Notes under the pieces: generated by a model
Told to the model about the DNA's origin: nothing
What the model saw: the letters and a program-made list of their open reading frames with translations, nothing else
Databases searched by the model: none
In this document: in pieces, positions 1-7,486 of the stretch
How the letters are laid out: the number at the start of each line of letters is the position of its first letter
Numbering within the stretch: the stretch's first letter is position 1
Made by a program: the position numbers and the translations under genes
DNA from: Clostridia bacterium
Lineage (GTDB): Bacteria > Bacillota > Clostridia > Christensenellales > Aristaeellaceae
DNA: 42,217 nucleotides
Direction of reading: 5' to 3'
Assembly (NCBI GenBank): GCA_017465155.1
Contig: JAFTWV010000083.1
Location: 1 to 42,217, forward strand

Positions 1-511
1 CCCCCTCTGGCCCTCTTTGCTTCTTTCTCAGGATTGAGAAAGAAGAAGCAGCACATCCGACAACCTGCAAATCAAAAGTCAACAAATAATTCAGATTAGC
101 ACCACAAATCCTGAAGTTATTTTTGTGGATATGCATTTTCTTCCATACAGAATTGGTTTGCAGCAGGGAGCCGCTTTCGCGCGTCGAAAGCGGCGCAAAG
201 CCGCCGCATTGCTCCTTTGCGGGTTGAGCGGCAGCCGCACCGTCTTGGCGGAACGCGTGCGGTACATGGAACACGGGAGCGCTGCTCACGCATCATACTG
301 GTAAATCCCAATTTGCCGCTTCATCGCAAACGCGTCAAGAAATGAAAGTGGATGGCTCCTGAGTCCAGCTTCTTCGGCTATGCCGTCAGGTCTGTCATGC
401 CGTCGCTGCAGCTGAACCTGTCTTCTGAACCTCATCGAACAGATTGACAATTTTTCTCAATCGCGCTACAATACAGATATCCAGCAAAATCTCTTTGAAA
501 GGCGTGATCCG
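1..511. other. Gene-free left end with two hairpins and a promoter
   Basis: No convincing coding sequence lies in these 511 bases; the short reading frames lack a ribosome binding site and resemble no family. Two perfect inverted repeats are visible: an 11-bp stem with a 4-base loop at 20-45, and a 10-bp stem with a 5-base loop at 170-194. The right arm of the second can pair instead with a GCCGC at 200-204. Neither is followed by a T-run, so neither is a standard terminator. The promoter of the next gene lies at 444-472. Confidence 0.6.
444..472 (+). promoter_or_regulatory. Sigma-A promoter of the peptidoglycan-binding protein gene
   Basis: TTGACA (444-449), a 17-base spacer, then TACAAT (467-472). 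The predicted transcript starts near 479, about 33 bases before the start codon at 512. Confidence 0.8.
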
Positions 512-1186
512 ATGAAAAGGTATCTGTCCCTGCTGCTGGCGCTGATGCTCCTGTCAAGCGCTGTTTCCGCCATGGCCTACGGCAGCAGCGAACCGTACGA
601 CATGGGCGTTCCACGTCTGAACGGCAAGGTATATCCCAAGGAGAGCATGAACATGGTCGTGTTCTGGGTGCAGACGCAGCTCAAGGCGACCGGCGAATAC
701 TATCAGGGCGATATCTGGGATGTAACCGGCAGCCTCGGCTCCCATACCGTGGATGAGATCAAACGCTTCATGAAGTCGCGCGGTTACCGCAGTCACAACG
801 GTCAGGTCGATCAGAAGGTCATTGATGAGCTGGTAGAATATTTCGGCGGCAATACGATTCCGGTCTATGTCGGCGGCTTCTACAACGAGATGAGCAGCAT
901 CATGACCGGCGGCTCTGCAGGAAGCATGCAGAAGATTTACAGCAACCTGCGCGACATGATCCCGCATGTGACGACCGGTGCGCGCTGGGTGCAGGTCTGT
1001 CTGTCCAAGCTGGGATACTACAACAGCTCCATCGACGGCAAGTACGGCGAGGGCACCGAACGGGCTGTCAAGGCTTTCCAGAGGGACTATGGCTTTGAAG
1101 AACGCGATTACATCACCCTCGGCGTCGCCCGCGCAATGCTGGAGGCCTGCTACTACGGGGGATATTCCCTTCAGAATCTGCCGTAA
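512..1186 (+). CDS. Secreted protein with two peptidoglycan-binding domains
   Basis: A 224-residue protein. It starts with a signal peptide (KR, a Leu-rich core, cleavage near AMA at about residue 22). Two peptidoglycan_binding_1-like three-helix domains follow. The first is at about residues 40-110 (VFWVQTQLKATGEYYQG). The second is at about 155-215, with the classic pattern VQVCLSKLGYYNSSIDGKYG and AVKAFQRDYGF. There is no catalytic domain, so the likely role is non-enzymatic binding of cell-wall glycan outside the membrane. The start at 512 is preceded by GAAAGG and a strong promoter, and a terminator follows at 1267, so it is a single-gene unit. The domain call is sure; the physiological role is inferred. 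Confidence 0.85.
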   Translation: MKRYLSLLLALMLLSSAVSAMAYGSSEPYDMGVPRLNGKVYPKESMNMVVFWVQTQLKATGEYYQGDIWDVTGSLGSHTVDEIKRFMKSRGYRSHNGQVDQKVIDELVEYFGGNTIPVYVGGFYNEMSSIMTGGSAGSMQKIYSNLRDMIPHVTTGARWVQVCLSKLGYYNSSIDGKYGEGTERAVKAFQRDYGFEERDYITLGVARAMLEACYYGGYSLQNLP

Positions 1187-1188
1187 AG

Positions 1189-1197
1189 TTATCCACA
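1189..1197 (+). promoter_or_regulatory. Isolated perfect DnaA box
   Basis: TTATCCACA, three bases after the stop codon of the preceding gene. It is one copy only, 24 kb from the inferred origin, so a role is uncertain. Confidence 0.35.
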
Positions 1198-1266
1198 ACT
1201 TTCCCACATCCGCAGCATGCATCACATGGACGCAGATGCGTGAACTGCTCCTGCAATGAACAACAT

Positions 1267-1294
1267 GATGAGGCCTGACGGTCTCATCTTTTTG
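1267..1294 (+). terminator. Rho-independent terminator
   Basis: A 9-bp stem with one G-T wobble (GATGAGGCC / GGTCTCATC), a TGAC loop, then a T-run at 1289-1293. It ends the peptidoglycan-binding gene. Confidence 0.8.
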
Positions 1295-1334
1295 TATCAA
1301 CATTACATTTGCCGTCAGCATGATGACATACCCA

Positions 1335-1363
1335 TTGCCTAATGGCTGTTAGTCTGCTATACT
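1335..1363 (+). promoter_or_regulatory. Sigma-A promoter of the GH26 gene
   Basis: TTGCCT (1335-1340), a 17-base spacer, then TATACT (1358-1363). It lies 33 bases before the start codon at 1396. Confidence 0.7.
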
Positions 1364-1395
1364 GCACACAATCCCAATATGCAGGAGGTTTTCTT

Positions 1396-2319
1396 ATGCC
1401 CCGCACTCTTACGAATCCCCATGCCATCCCTGCTGCTGTCCGTCTGTATGAATACATCTGCTCCCTGCGCGGCCAAAGGTGTCTGACCGGTCAGATGGAG
1501 TCCCAGTGGTGCGCAACTACCGAGCATGAAATAAACTACCTTGTCATGAAGACAGGCCGGATGCCGGCGATCCGCGGCCTTGACTTTCTTGATAACGACT
1601 TTCTGGGCGTGGTGCGCCGTGCGGTTGACTGGCATGCGCGGGGCGGCATCGTCACCATCTGCTGGCACACGGGGCCGGACTTCGCCTCTACCTACCAGCA
1701 GTGCAAGGATGATGAACTGGACTGGAACGCAGCCTTCACCGAGGGTACGAAGGCTCACGCTGACCTGATTGCCGGAATGGATCGCGCCGTTCCCTATTTG
1801 AAGCGGCTTCAAAACAGCGACGTACCTGTGCTGTGGCGGCCCTTCCACGAGATGGATGGCGGCTGGTTCTGGTGGGGCCGGGGCGGTGCAGAGGGCTTTG
1901 TGAAGCTGTGGAGGCTGATGTATGACCGCTATACACGTGTTCATGGGCTGAACAACCTCATCTGGGTGTTGGGCTTCTCCGATGCGCCGGGTGATCTTGC
2001 GCCGTGGTATCCGGGAGATGACTGCGTGGACATCCTTGGCGGTGACAGCTATCAGGGCGGCGCGCAGGGGGCGCTGTACCGTAAATGCGCTGCCATCGCC
2101 CCCAAGGGCATGCCTGTTTGCTACCATGAGAACGGCGAAATCCCGACCCGTCAGCAGCTGCAGGAGGAGCATGCGCCATGGGCATGGTTCATGACCTGGC
2201 ACACCCGCTGGCTGACCAGCGATGAGTTCAATACCGCCGAAAGGCTGCGCGAGGTGTACCACGATCCTTATTTTGTGACGCTGAATGCGCTGCCGGATCT
2301 GATCGAGGAGAATGCATAA
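1396..2319 (+). CDS. Glycoside hydrolase family 26 (beta-mannanase-like)
   Basis: A 307-residue single-domain protein resembling GH26 enzymes, mainly endo-beta-1,4-mannanases. Visible family motifs are TGQ near residue 31, WHTGPDF near 90, RPFHEMDGGWFWWG at 148-161 (Glu152 expected as acid/base), GGDSYQG at 215-221 and HENGEIP at 244-250 (Glu245 expected as nucleophile). There is no signal peptide, so it should be cytoplasmic and act on imported oligosaccharides. The start at 1396 was chosen because AGGAGG lies 7 bases upstream; an in-frame ATG at 1342 precedes the promoter's -10. No sugar transporter or sugar regulator sits beside it. Exact substrate specificity cannot be read from the sequence. 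Confidence 0.85.
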   Translation: MPRTLTNPHAIPAAVRLYEYICSLRGQRCLTGQMESQWCATTEHEINYLVMKTGRMPAIRGLDFLDNDFLGVVRRAVDWHARGGIVTICWHTGPDFASTYQQCKDDELDWNAAFTEGTKAHADLIAGMDRAVPYLKRLQNSDVPVLWRPFHEMDGGWFWWGRGGAEGFVKLWRLMYDRYTRVHGLNNLIWVLGFSDAPGDLAPWYPGDDCVDILGGDSYQGGAQGALYRKCAAIAPKGMPVCYHENGEIPTRQQLQEEHAPWAWFMTWHTRWLTSDEFNTAERLREVYHDPYFVTLNALPDLIEENA

Positions 2320-2400
2320 TGACCGCGCGCAGCAGGCGGAACTGCCCAAAACCGATCGATCTGGCTGGAGTCGGCGAGCTCTGATTTCCAGCAATTAAGA

Positions 2401-2466
2401 AACAACGGCTTCTGCATGCCCGCGAACGGGGTGCGGAAGCCGTTGTTTCGTTCGTTATTTTTTGAT
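2401..2466. terminator. Shared terminator between GH26 and the ABM gene
   Basis: A long GC-rich stem (2401-2447; arms AACAACGGCTTC and GAAGCCGTTGTT) lies between convergent genes. Reading rightwards it is followed by the T-rich tract TTTCGTTCGTTATTTTTT; reading leftwards the tail is weak. Its core (2404-2444) is nearly identical to the hairpin at 2864-2903. Confidence 0.7.
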
Positions 2467-2787
2467 AAAGGATTGATCTCTGGCGGGAATACCCGATGGA
2501 TCGGAGATGTAGCGTTCGACGGTCATGCGCAGATCATATTTCTCGCGCAGGTCGATGATCTGCTGCATCATCGGCGAAGCATGATGCGCGTCCAGGGCTT
2601 CCTGGCTTGTCCAGCTGTCAATCAGGAGAACGGTGCTGTCGTCGTTTGCCGGGAAGAAGTATTCGTAGCGCATGTTGCCTTCCTCGGAACGAATCGCATC
2701 CACAATGCCGGACGAAAGCATCTCCTGCGCAAATTGTCTGGCGTGATCCGGAGCGCCGGTATAGAAGATATGAATGGTGATGGCCAT
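2455..2787 (-). CDS. Antibiotic biosynthesis monooxygenase (ABM) domain protein
   Basis: A 110-residue protein with the layout of small dimeric ABM/YgiN-type quinol monooxygenases: beta strand MAITIHIFY, a helix containing ARQFAQEM, then the hallmark strand block NMRYEYFFPANDDSTVLLIDSWTSQEALDAHHAS. These proteins form ferredoxin-like alpha/beta dimers; some oxidise quinols or polyketides without cofactor, and many have no known substrate. The start has AGGAGG 8 bases upstream. It has its own promoter (2824-2852) and sits between two nearly identical hairpins. The fold is confident; the reaction is unknown. Confidence 0.8.
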   Translation of the reverse strand: MAITIHIFYTGAPDHARQFAQEMLSSGIVDAIRSEEGNMRYEYFFPANDDSTVLLIDSWTSQEALDAHHASPMMQQIIDLREKYDLRMTVERYISDPSGIPARDQSFIKK

Positions 2788-2823
2788 GTGGTCGTCCTCC
2801 TGTCAGATACAAGCTTTTTTCTG

Positions 2824-2852
2824 ATTTTATCACAGCTGTATGCGGATGACAA
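2824..2852 (-). promoter_or_regulatory. Sigma-A promoter of the ABM gene
   Basis: On the minus strand TTGTCA (2852-2847), a 17-base spacer, then TAAAAT (2829-2824). It lies just beyond the terminator of the upstream MATE gene. Confidence 0.7.
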
Positions 2853-2857
2853 GTGCA

Positions 2858-2903
2858 GGAAAAAACGGCTTCTGCATGCCCAAGAAAGGGTGCAGAAGCC
2901 GTT
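2858..2903 (-). terminator. Terminator of the MATE gene
   Basis: A perfect 13-bp stem (2864-2876 with 2891-2903) followed on the minus strand by TTTTTT. It lies 10 bases past the MATE stop codon. Confidence 0.9.
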
Positions 2904-2913
2904 GCGTATTGGA

Positions 2914-4278
2914 TCAGCCCTCCATGGCCCTTGCAAGGGCGAGGGTTTCCTTCCAGCGCCGGGAAAGGAAGAAGAGGAGCATTGCAATCATGCCTGTTGC
3001 GAAGGACGCCGGATAACACAGCATGACCCATGAGCCGTCCCACAGGAGCGAAATGGCCAGTGCCGCAGGAATGCGCACCACCCACAGCACCAGGATGTTT
3101 ACCGCAGTGGAGTACTTTAACAGGCCCATGCCGTTGACGAAGGAGATGATGCAGTTGAACACCGAATACATCCAGCAGGAGGGCAGCACCACGCGGACGT
3201 AGCGTGCAGCAAGGGCAAGCACCTCCGGATCGTCGTTGAACAGGCGCAGGAGCGGCTCGCACAGCATCGTGAAAAGCAGGCCTGCCGAGAGCGTCAGCGC
3301 GCCGGTGAAAAGCGGAATGCGCCATCCGCCGCGGACAAGACGGTCATACCGCTTTGCGCCGAGGTTCTGCCCGGAGAAGGCCGACGCCGAGGACGCAAGG
3401 GCTTGAATGGCCACGTTTGCCATGCCGTTGATCTTGCCGCCCACTGTGCAGGCTGCGGCGAACACAACACCCTGACCGTTGACCAGTGCCTGCAGGACGA
3501 AGTGTCCCACGGAGTAGATCGACTGATTCAGGCCCAGCGGCAGTCCGATGCGGATGATCTCCTTCAGGACGTCCCTGTCTGCGCCGCGGGGCAGGAGTGT
3601 GCAGCCCAGCTCCGGATAGCGGCGCTGAATGTAGCGGATGGAGCAGAACCAGGAGGCGAACATGGCAATGGACGTCGCCAGCGCCACGCCTGCCGCATCC
3701 ATGTGGAAGGCCGCTACAAACAGTACGTCCAGCACGATGTTCACGCAGCAGGAGATGATCAGGAAGCGGAGCGTTGCCCGGCTGTCACCCAGACCGCGCA
3801 GTATGCCTGCATTCACGTTGTAGCCCAGATTGCCCAGTGTGCCCAGAAACAGGATGCGAACATAGCTGACTGCCTGCTCCCATGCTTCCGGCTGTACCTG
3901 CATCAGCCTCAGCAGCAGCGGTCCGAAAAAGAAGCCCAGCACCGTTAGTGGAACGGCGCAAAGGTACAGGAACGTGATCGCCCCTCGCACAACCCGCTGC
4001 AGGTGGGCTGTATCGCCGCTGCCGGTGTACTGACTCACCAGAATGGATACGCCTGTGCCCAGTCCCATGAAAAGGCACAGGAACATTTCGATCGGCTGAC
4101 TGCCGGTGCCGACAGCCGCAAGGGAGGCAGAACCGCAGTAATTGCCCACGACCAGCGTATCCACCGTGCCGTAAAGCTGCTGAAGAATGCTGCCTGCCAC
4201 GATGGGCAGGGCAAAGAGAAGCGCCTGACGGATGATAGGCCCCTGAGTCATATCAATGCGGCGCGAGGATGCTTTCAT
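2914..4278 (-). CDS. MATE family efflux transporter
   Basis: A 454-residue integral membrane protein of normal MATE length, expected to have 12 helices in two homologous halves. The N-terminal signature is typical: IDMTQGPIIRQALLFALPIV, then QQLYGTVDTLVVGNYCG and GLGTGVSILVSQYTG. The second half begins near IRIGLPLGLNQSIYSVGH and contains AFSGQNLGAKRYDR. It should export organic cations or toxic small molecules using a Na+ or H+ gradient; the substrate cannot be predicted. The start at 4278 has GGAGG 9 bases upstream. It is a single-gene unit with promoter at 4315-4343 and terminator at 2858-2903. Confidence 0.92.
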   Translation of the reverse strand: MKASSRRIDMTQGPIIRQALLFALPIVAGSILQQLYGTVDTLVVGNYCGSASLAAVGTGSQPIEMFLCLFMGLGTGVSILVSQYTGSGDTAHLQRVVRGAITFLYLCAVPLTVLGFFFGPLLLRLMQVQPEAWEQAVSYVRILFLGTLGNLGYNVNAGILRGLGDSRATLRFLIISCCVNIVLDVLFVAAFHMDAAGVALATSIAMFASWFCSIRYIQRRYPELGCTLLPRGADRDVLKEIIRIGLPLGLNQSIYSVGHFVLQALVNGQGVVFAAACTVGGKINGMANVAIQALASSASAFSGQNLGAKRYDRLVRGGWRIPLFTGALTLSAGLLFTMLCEPLLRLFNDDPEVLALAARYVRVVLPSCWMYSVFNCIISFVNGMGLLKYSTAVNILVLWVVRIPAALAISLLWDGSWVMLCYPASFATGMIAMLLFFLSRRWKETLALARAMEG

Positions 4279-4314
4279 AATGAAACCCTCCGGTCAGGAT
4301 GTCGATTTTACGGG

Positions 4315-4343
4315 ATGATAGCACCATCAGGAGGGCTTGTCAA
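4315..4343 (-). promoter_or_regulatory. Sigma-A promoter of the MATE gene
   Basis: On the minus strand TTGACA (4343-4338), a 17-base spacer, then TATCAT (4320-4315). Confidence 0.8.
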
Positions 4344-4486
4344 GAGTCTGGGGAAGCGCGTGAAAAATAACATTCGTTTTCAGGATAAACAGAAAAACTG
4401 TGCAGCATCAGTAAGAGTGGTGGAAAGGAAGGTTTTATCCTTCGCTTTGCACCAAAGAAATGCCGAAGCAGCAAGCTCGCCAAGGC

Positions 4487-4515
4487 TTGCTTTTTCTTGT
4501 TCTGCGTGATAGAAT
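4487..4515 (+). promoter_or_regulatory. Sigma-A promoter of the CPBP protease gene
   Basis: TTGCTT (4487-4492), a 17-base spacer, then TAGAAT (4510-4515). The ATG at 4514 overlaps the -10 element, which rules it out as the start and supports 4556. Confidence 0.6.
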
Positions 4516-4555
4516 GAAAGCGACAAACTTGAATTTGACAAAGGGTGTATACAAA

Positions 4556-5299
4556 ATGGAAACGAAGCGTTTGCGTAAATTCCTAATAATAACATTTGCT
4601 ATTACAGGCTTAGCATGGGGTTCGCTGGCCATTTTAATAAAATTAAGTGCTATATCTTTCACACATCCAATAGGTACGGTATTGCATATTATAGGTGGTT
4701 TTGGACCGACAATAGCATCGTTATTTGTGATGGAAGAAAAACTATCATTCAAGTCAGTTATTAAATTCGTTTTCCATTATAAAAGAAAAACGATATTTTA
4801 TTTTTGGACATTGGTTGCTATGGCAATAGCAGTAATCGGTATTTCGTCAATGGAACTTAACCCAGCATTGCCATGGTACTTGATGCCGATTGTTTTTCTT
4901 CAAGCAGTGTTTATATATGGTGGAGAAGAAGAATTAGGGTGGCGTGGCATCATGCAGCCTATATTGGAAAGACTGCTTCCGTTTCCAGTCGCAACAGTAA
5001 TTACTGGTACAGTATGGGGAATTTGGCATATTCCGCTTTGGTTTGTAGAAGGTTCTTCTCAGCAAAACATGGCATTTCCATTCTTCTTGGTGCTAGGTGT
5101 GTTATTGAGCTTCTTTTTGGCTGCACTTTATAAAAGAACACAATGTGTATTTGCTTGTAATGTTTTTCACGGATTGATAAACACGCTGCTATCAATGTTT
5201 GTAATCAAATTGAATCTTACTTTGGTAGGTGGCTTAGTTGTCATGTTAGTGTATTCCATATATTTGTGGTACTCCGAAGATAACAAAGCAGTTACTTAA
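4556..5299 (+). CDS. CPBP family intramembrane metalloprotease
   Basis: A 247-residue, very hydrophobic protein of the CPBP (type II CAAX protease/bacteriocin-processing, 'Abi') family. The conserved motifs are intact: EEELGWRG (the EExxxR site), then GTVWGIWHIPLWF with the second metal-site His, and CNVFHGLINT with the third. Members cleave within membranes; bacterial ones include bacteriocin self-immunity proteins and prenyl-protein-protease relatives, but the substrate here is unknown. The start at 4556 has AAAGGGTG upstream. The coding sequence is visibly AT-rich with many A/T-ending codons, unlike its GC-rich neighbours, which suggests horizontal acquisition. No bacteriocin gene is next to it. 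Confidence 0.88.
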   Translation: METKRLRKFLIITFAITGLAWGSLAILIKLSAISFTHPIGTVLHIIGGFGPTIASLFVMEEKLSFKSVIKFVFHYKRKTIFYFWTLVAMAIAVIGISSMELNPALPWYLMPIVFLQAVFIYGGEEELGWRGIMQPILERLLPFPVATVITGTVWGIWHIPLWFVEGSSQQNMAFPFFLVLGVLLSFFLAALYKRTQCVFACNVFHGLINTLLSMFVIKLNLTLVGGLVVMLVYSIYLWYSEDNKAVT

Positions 5300-5362
5300 C
5301 AGGCAGACGAATTCCAATTTGTTGAGGAGACGAGAAATTCATTTCCCATTATGTAGGGAGGG

Positions 5363-5394
5363 CGCAATTATACGCACCGTTCCGGTGCATTGCG
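5363..5394 (+). other. Bulged hairpin, possible structured RNA
   Basis: CGCAAT / ATTGCG and GCACCG / CGGTGC form two stacked 6-bp helices with a TTC loop and a 5-base bulge (5369-5373) on the left arm. A Rho-independent terminator follows about 20 bases later. This may be the 3' untranslated end of the CPBP transcript or a small RNA. Confidence 0.3.
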
Positions 5395-5415
5395 TTTGTT
5401 GGGCCACATAAGCAA

Positions 5416-5448
5416 ACGAGCATCCAACGTCGGATGCTCGTCTTTTTT
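5416..5448 (+). terminator. Terminator downstream of the CPBP gene
   Basis: A perfect 10-bp stem ACGAGCATCC / GGATGCTCGT with a 6-base loop, followed by CTTTTTT. Confidence 0.85.
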
Positions 5449-5618
5449 CGTTGTGGGATAAATTCATCCTTAAGAACTCCCCCGCCAAGAGGGGAAAGCT
5501 TCCTGCAAAGACAGGACGCTGTCCCCAGACTGTCAAAAAACGCCTCATGAGAGATGTCGGAAGGCCCGCGTGCCCGCTTCCGCAGAAGCGGAGGCCCTTC
5601 CACTTCTCGGGAAAATAG

Positions 5619-5656
5619 AAGCGGCGTATCCGGTCATTGTGCCGGATATGCCGCTT
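5619..5656 (-). terminator. Terminator of the Na/Pi cotransporter gene
   Basis: A 15-bp stem with one mismatch (AAGCGGC.TATCCGG / CCGGATA.GCCGCTT), 11 bases past the stop codon. On the minus strand it continues into CTATTTTCCC, a modest T-tract. Confidence 0.75.
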
Positions 5657-5667
5657 TGCTTTGCAGT

Positions 5668-7323
5668 TTATGCCGCGTGGTGGGCAGCGCCGCCCTTGTC
5701 CACGGAGGTGGCAATGTTCTCGGCATGGTCGCCGATACGTTCAAGGTTGGTCAGGATGTCAAGGTAGATCATGCCGTTCTTGGCAGAGCACTTGTGCTGC
5801 TTGAGACGATCCACATGATGCTGGCGCAGCGCCTCGGTGGTGTTGTCGATCTGCTCTTCGGCAGACTCAATGGTCTGGCGCACATCGCTGCCGGAGATCT
5901 GGTCGCGGAACATACGCATTGCGCGGTCAAGCTGCTCGGAAACCATGGCAGACAGATCGTCCAGCTCCTGAACAGCCTTGGTGGAAAACTTGATCTCTTC
6001 CTGATGGCGAAGCTGCGCAGCCTCAAGGATGTTCTGCGCATGGTCGCCGACACGCTCCATATCGTTGACTACATGGAACAGCGAACCGACAAGGCGAGTA
6101 TCGCGGTCGCTCAGATCAAGGCCCTTCACATCCACAAGACAGGTGGTAATCTCCTTGTTGAGGAAGTCCAGCACGTCCTCATTGCGCAGCAGCTCGGCAG
6201 ACTTATCCTCGTCCCACTCGTTGAAGCACTCCATGGCCTTGCGGAAGTTTGCCATGGCAATGTCGCCCATGCGCTGCACCTCGTTGAAGAGCTGCTCGGC
6301 GGCGACGGCAGGGGTCTTGAGCAGGCGTTCGTCAAAGTGCATGAGCTTCATGGCCTCGCTCTCCGCGCCGTCCTCGCGGATGAGGATGCAGGCCATCTTC
6401 TCCAGCTGGCTGGCGAAGGGCAGCAGCAGGCAGGTGGTGACAAGGTTGAAGATGATGTGGGTCACAGAAATCTGCATGCTGATATTGCCGGGCACAGCAG
6501 CCTCGATCCACTCTGCCAGGGGGAGGATCATTGCAATGATGATGAATATCACCGTGCCGATGCAGTTGAACAGCAGATGCACCGTGGCTGTGCGCTTGGC
6601 AGTGGCGTTGGTGCCCATGCAGGCCAGCACGGCGGTGATGCAGGTGCCGATGTTCTGGCCGAAGAGGATGAAGATGCACATGTCAAAGCCGATCAGTCCC
6701 AGCTCCGCAAGGCTGAGCAGGATGGCGATGGATGCCGCAGAGGACTGCAGCAGCGCCGTGATGCCCGCGCCAATCAGCACCGCAACAAAGGGATTCTGCA
6801 CGCTGGCCAGCGCATTACGGAATCCCTCGTACTCACGCAGGGGCTCCATCGCGCCGGACATGAACTTCATACCGATGAACAGCGCGCCCAGACCAAAGAT
6901 GACCGGCGTGATGGACCGGAGCGTCTTGTGCTTGGACGGCAGGAACAGCAGAATGCAGCCGATGAAGCAGAAGATGAAGTGGAAATCGAGCTTCACGGAC
7001 ATCATCACGACGGTCAGCGTGGTGCCGATGTTTGCACCCATGATAATGCCCACGGCCTGTGCCAGCTCCATGATGCCGGCGTTGACAAAGCCCACCAGCA
7101 TGACCGTCGTCGCGGAGGACGACTGCATCAGCACGGTGATGACAAAGCCCAGCAGCACCTGCATCAGGCGGTTCTTGGTCACCGCGCCCAGGAGGCTCTT
7201 GAGCTGTTTGCCAGCCACGCGCTCCAGGCCCTCGCTCATTGTGTTCATGCCGAACAGGAACAAGCCCAGACCTGCCGCCAGCTCCAATATACACTTTGCA
7301 ATTACGTCAAATGTCAGTTCCAT
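5668..7323 (-). CDS. Na+/phosphate cotransporter with C-terminal PhoU domain
   Basis: A 551-residue protein of the NptA/YjbB type. The membrane part (about residues 1-320) carries the duplicated Na_Pi_cotrans repeat with both QSS signatures: MQSSSATTVMLVGFVNAG and LLQSSAASIAILLSLAELG. The rest (about 340-551) is a PhoU-like helical domain (MGDIAMANFRKAME; VNDMERVGDHAQNI; LTNLERIGDHAENI). It should import or export inorganic phosphate with Na+, with the PhoU part sensing or gating. GGAGG lies 6 bases before the start. A plausible promoter is at 7395-7423 and a terminator at 5619. No pst or pho genes are nearby. Confidence 0.93.
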   Translation of the reverse strand: MELTFDVIAKCILELAAGLGLFLFGMNTMSEGLERVAGKQLKSLLGAVTKNRLMQVLLGFVITVLMQSSSATTVMLVGFVNAGIMELAQAVGIIMGANIGTTLTVVMMSVKLDFHFIFCFIGCILLFLPSKHKTLRSITPVIFGLGALFIGMKFMSGAMEPLREYEGFRNALASVQNPFVAVLIGAGITALLQSSAASIAILLSLAELGLIGFDMCIFILFGQNIGTCITAVLACMGTNATAKRTATVHLLFNCIGTVIFIIIAMILPLAEWIEAAVPGNISMQISVTHIIFNLVTTCLLLPFASQLEKMACILIREDGAESEAMKLMHFDERLLKTPAVAAEQLFNEVQRMGDIAMANFRKAMECFNEWDEDKSAELLRNEDVLDFLNKEITTCLVDVKGLDLSDRDTRLVGSLFHVVNDMERVGDHAQNILEAAQLRHQEEIKFSTKAVQELDDLSAMVSEQLDRAMRMFRDQISGSDVRQTIESAEEQIDNTTEALRQHHVDRLKQHKCSAKNGMIYLDILTNLERIGDHAENIATSVDKGGAAHHAA

Positions 7324-7394
7324 GTTGATCCTCCGCAGGTCAATCTTGATCCGGGAAAAGCATGCACCGTCCGCGAAAAACCGCAGACACCTTT

Positions 7395-7423
7395 ACTTTA
7401 ACACAGTTTTCACGCAGAATCAA
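7395..7423 (-). promoter_or_regulatory. Possible promoter of the Na/Pi gene
   Basis: On the minus strand TTGATT (7423-7418), a 17-base spacer, then TAAAGT (7400-7395). Each hexamer matches consensus at four of six positions. Confidence 0.45.
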
Positions 7424-7486
7424 CAAGGATTTTACAAAATACCAGGAATGGACGGGGCAGGAAGAGGATTATACCGATGTGCATCA

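Larger units (their letters stand above)
5300..5667. other. Gene-free spacer with structured elements
   Basis: There are 368 bases without a credible gene between the CPBP and Na/Pi genes. The spacer holds a bulged hairpin at 5363-5394, a strong rightward terminator at 5416-5448 and a hairpin at 5619-5656 that ends the leftward Na/Pi gene. The stretch 5450-5610 shows no promoter or gene that I can support. Confidence 0.6.

Noticed and set aside
554-1321. Leftward open frame opposite the peptidoglycan-binding gene
   Set aside because: No ribosome site or family match; a by-product of GC-rich codon use.
4514-4555. ATG 4514 as start of the CPBP protein
   Set aside because: It overlaps the -10 element and lacks a ribosome site; ATG 4556 matches the family start better.
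5554-7401. Long rightward open frame opposite the Na/Pi transporter
   Set aside because: It is antisense to a clear Na/Pi-PhoU gene with motifs, ribosome site and terminator; the translation is rich in His/Gln/Arg and resembles no protein.
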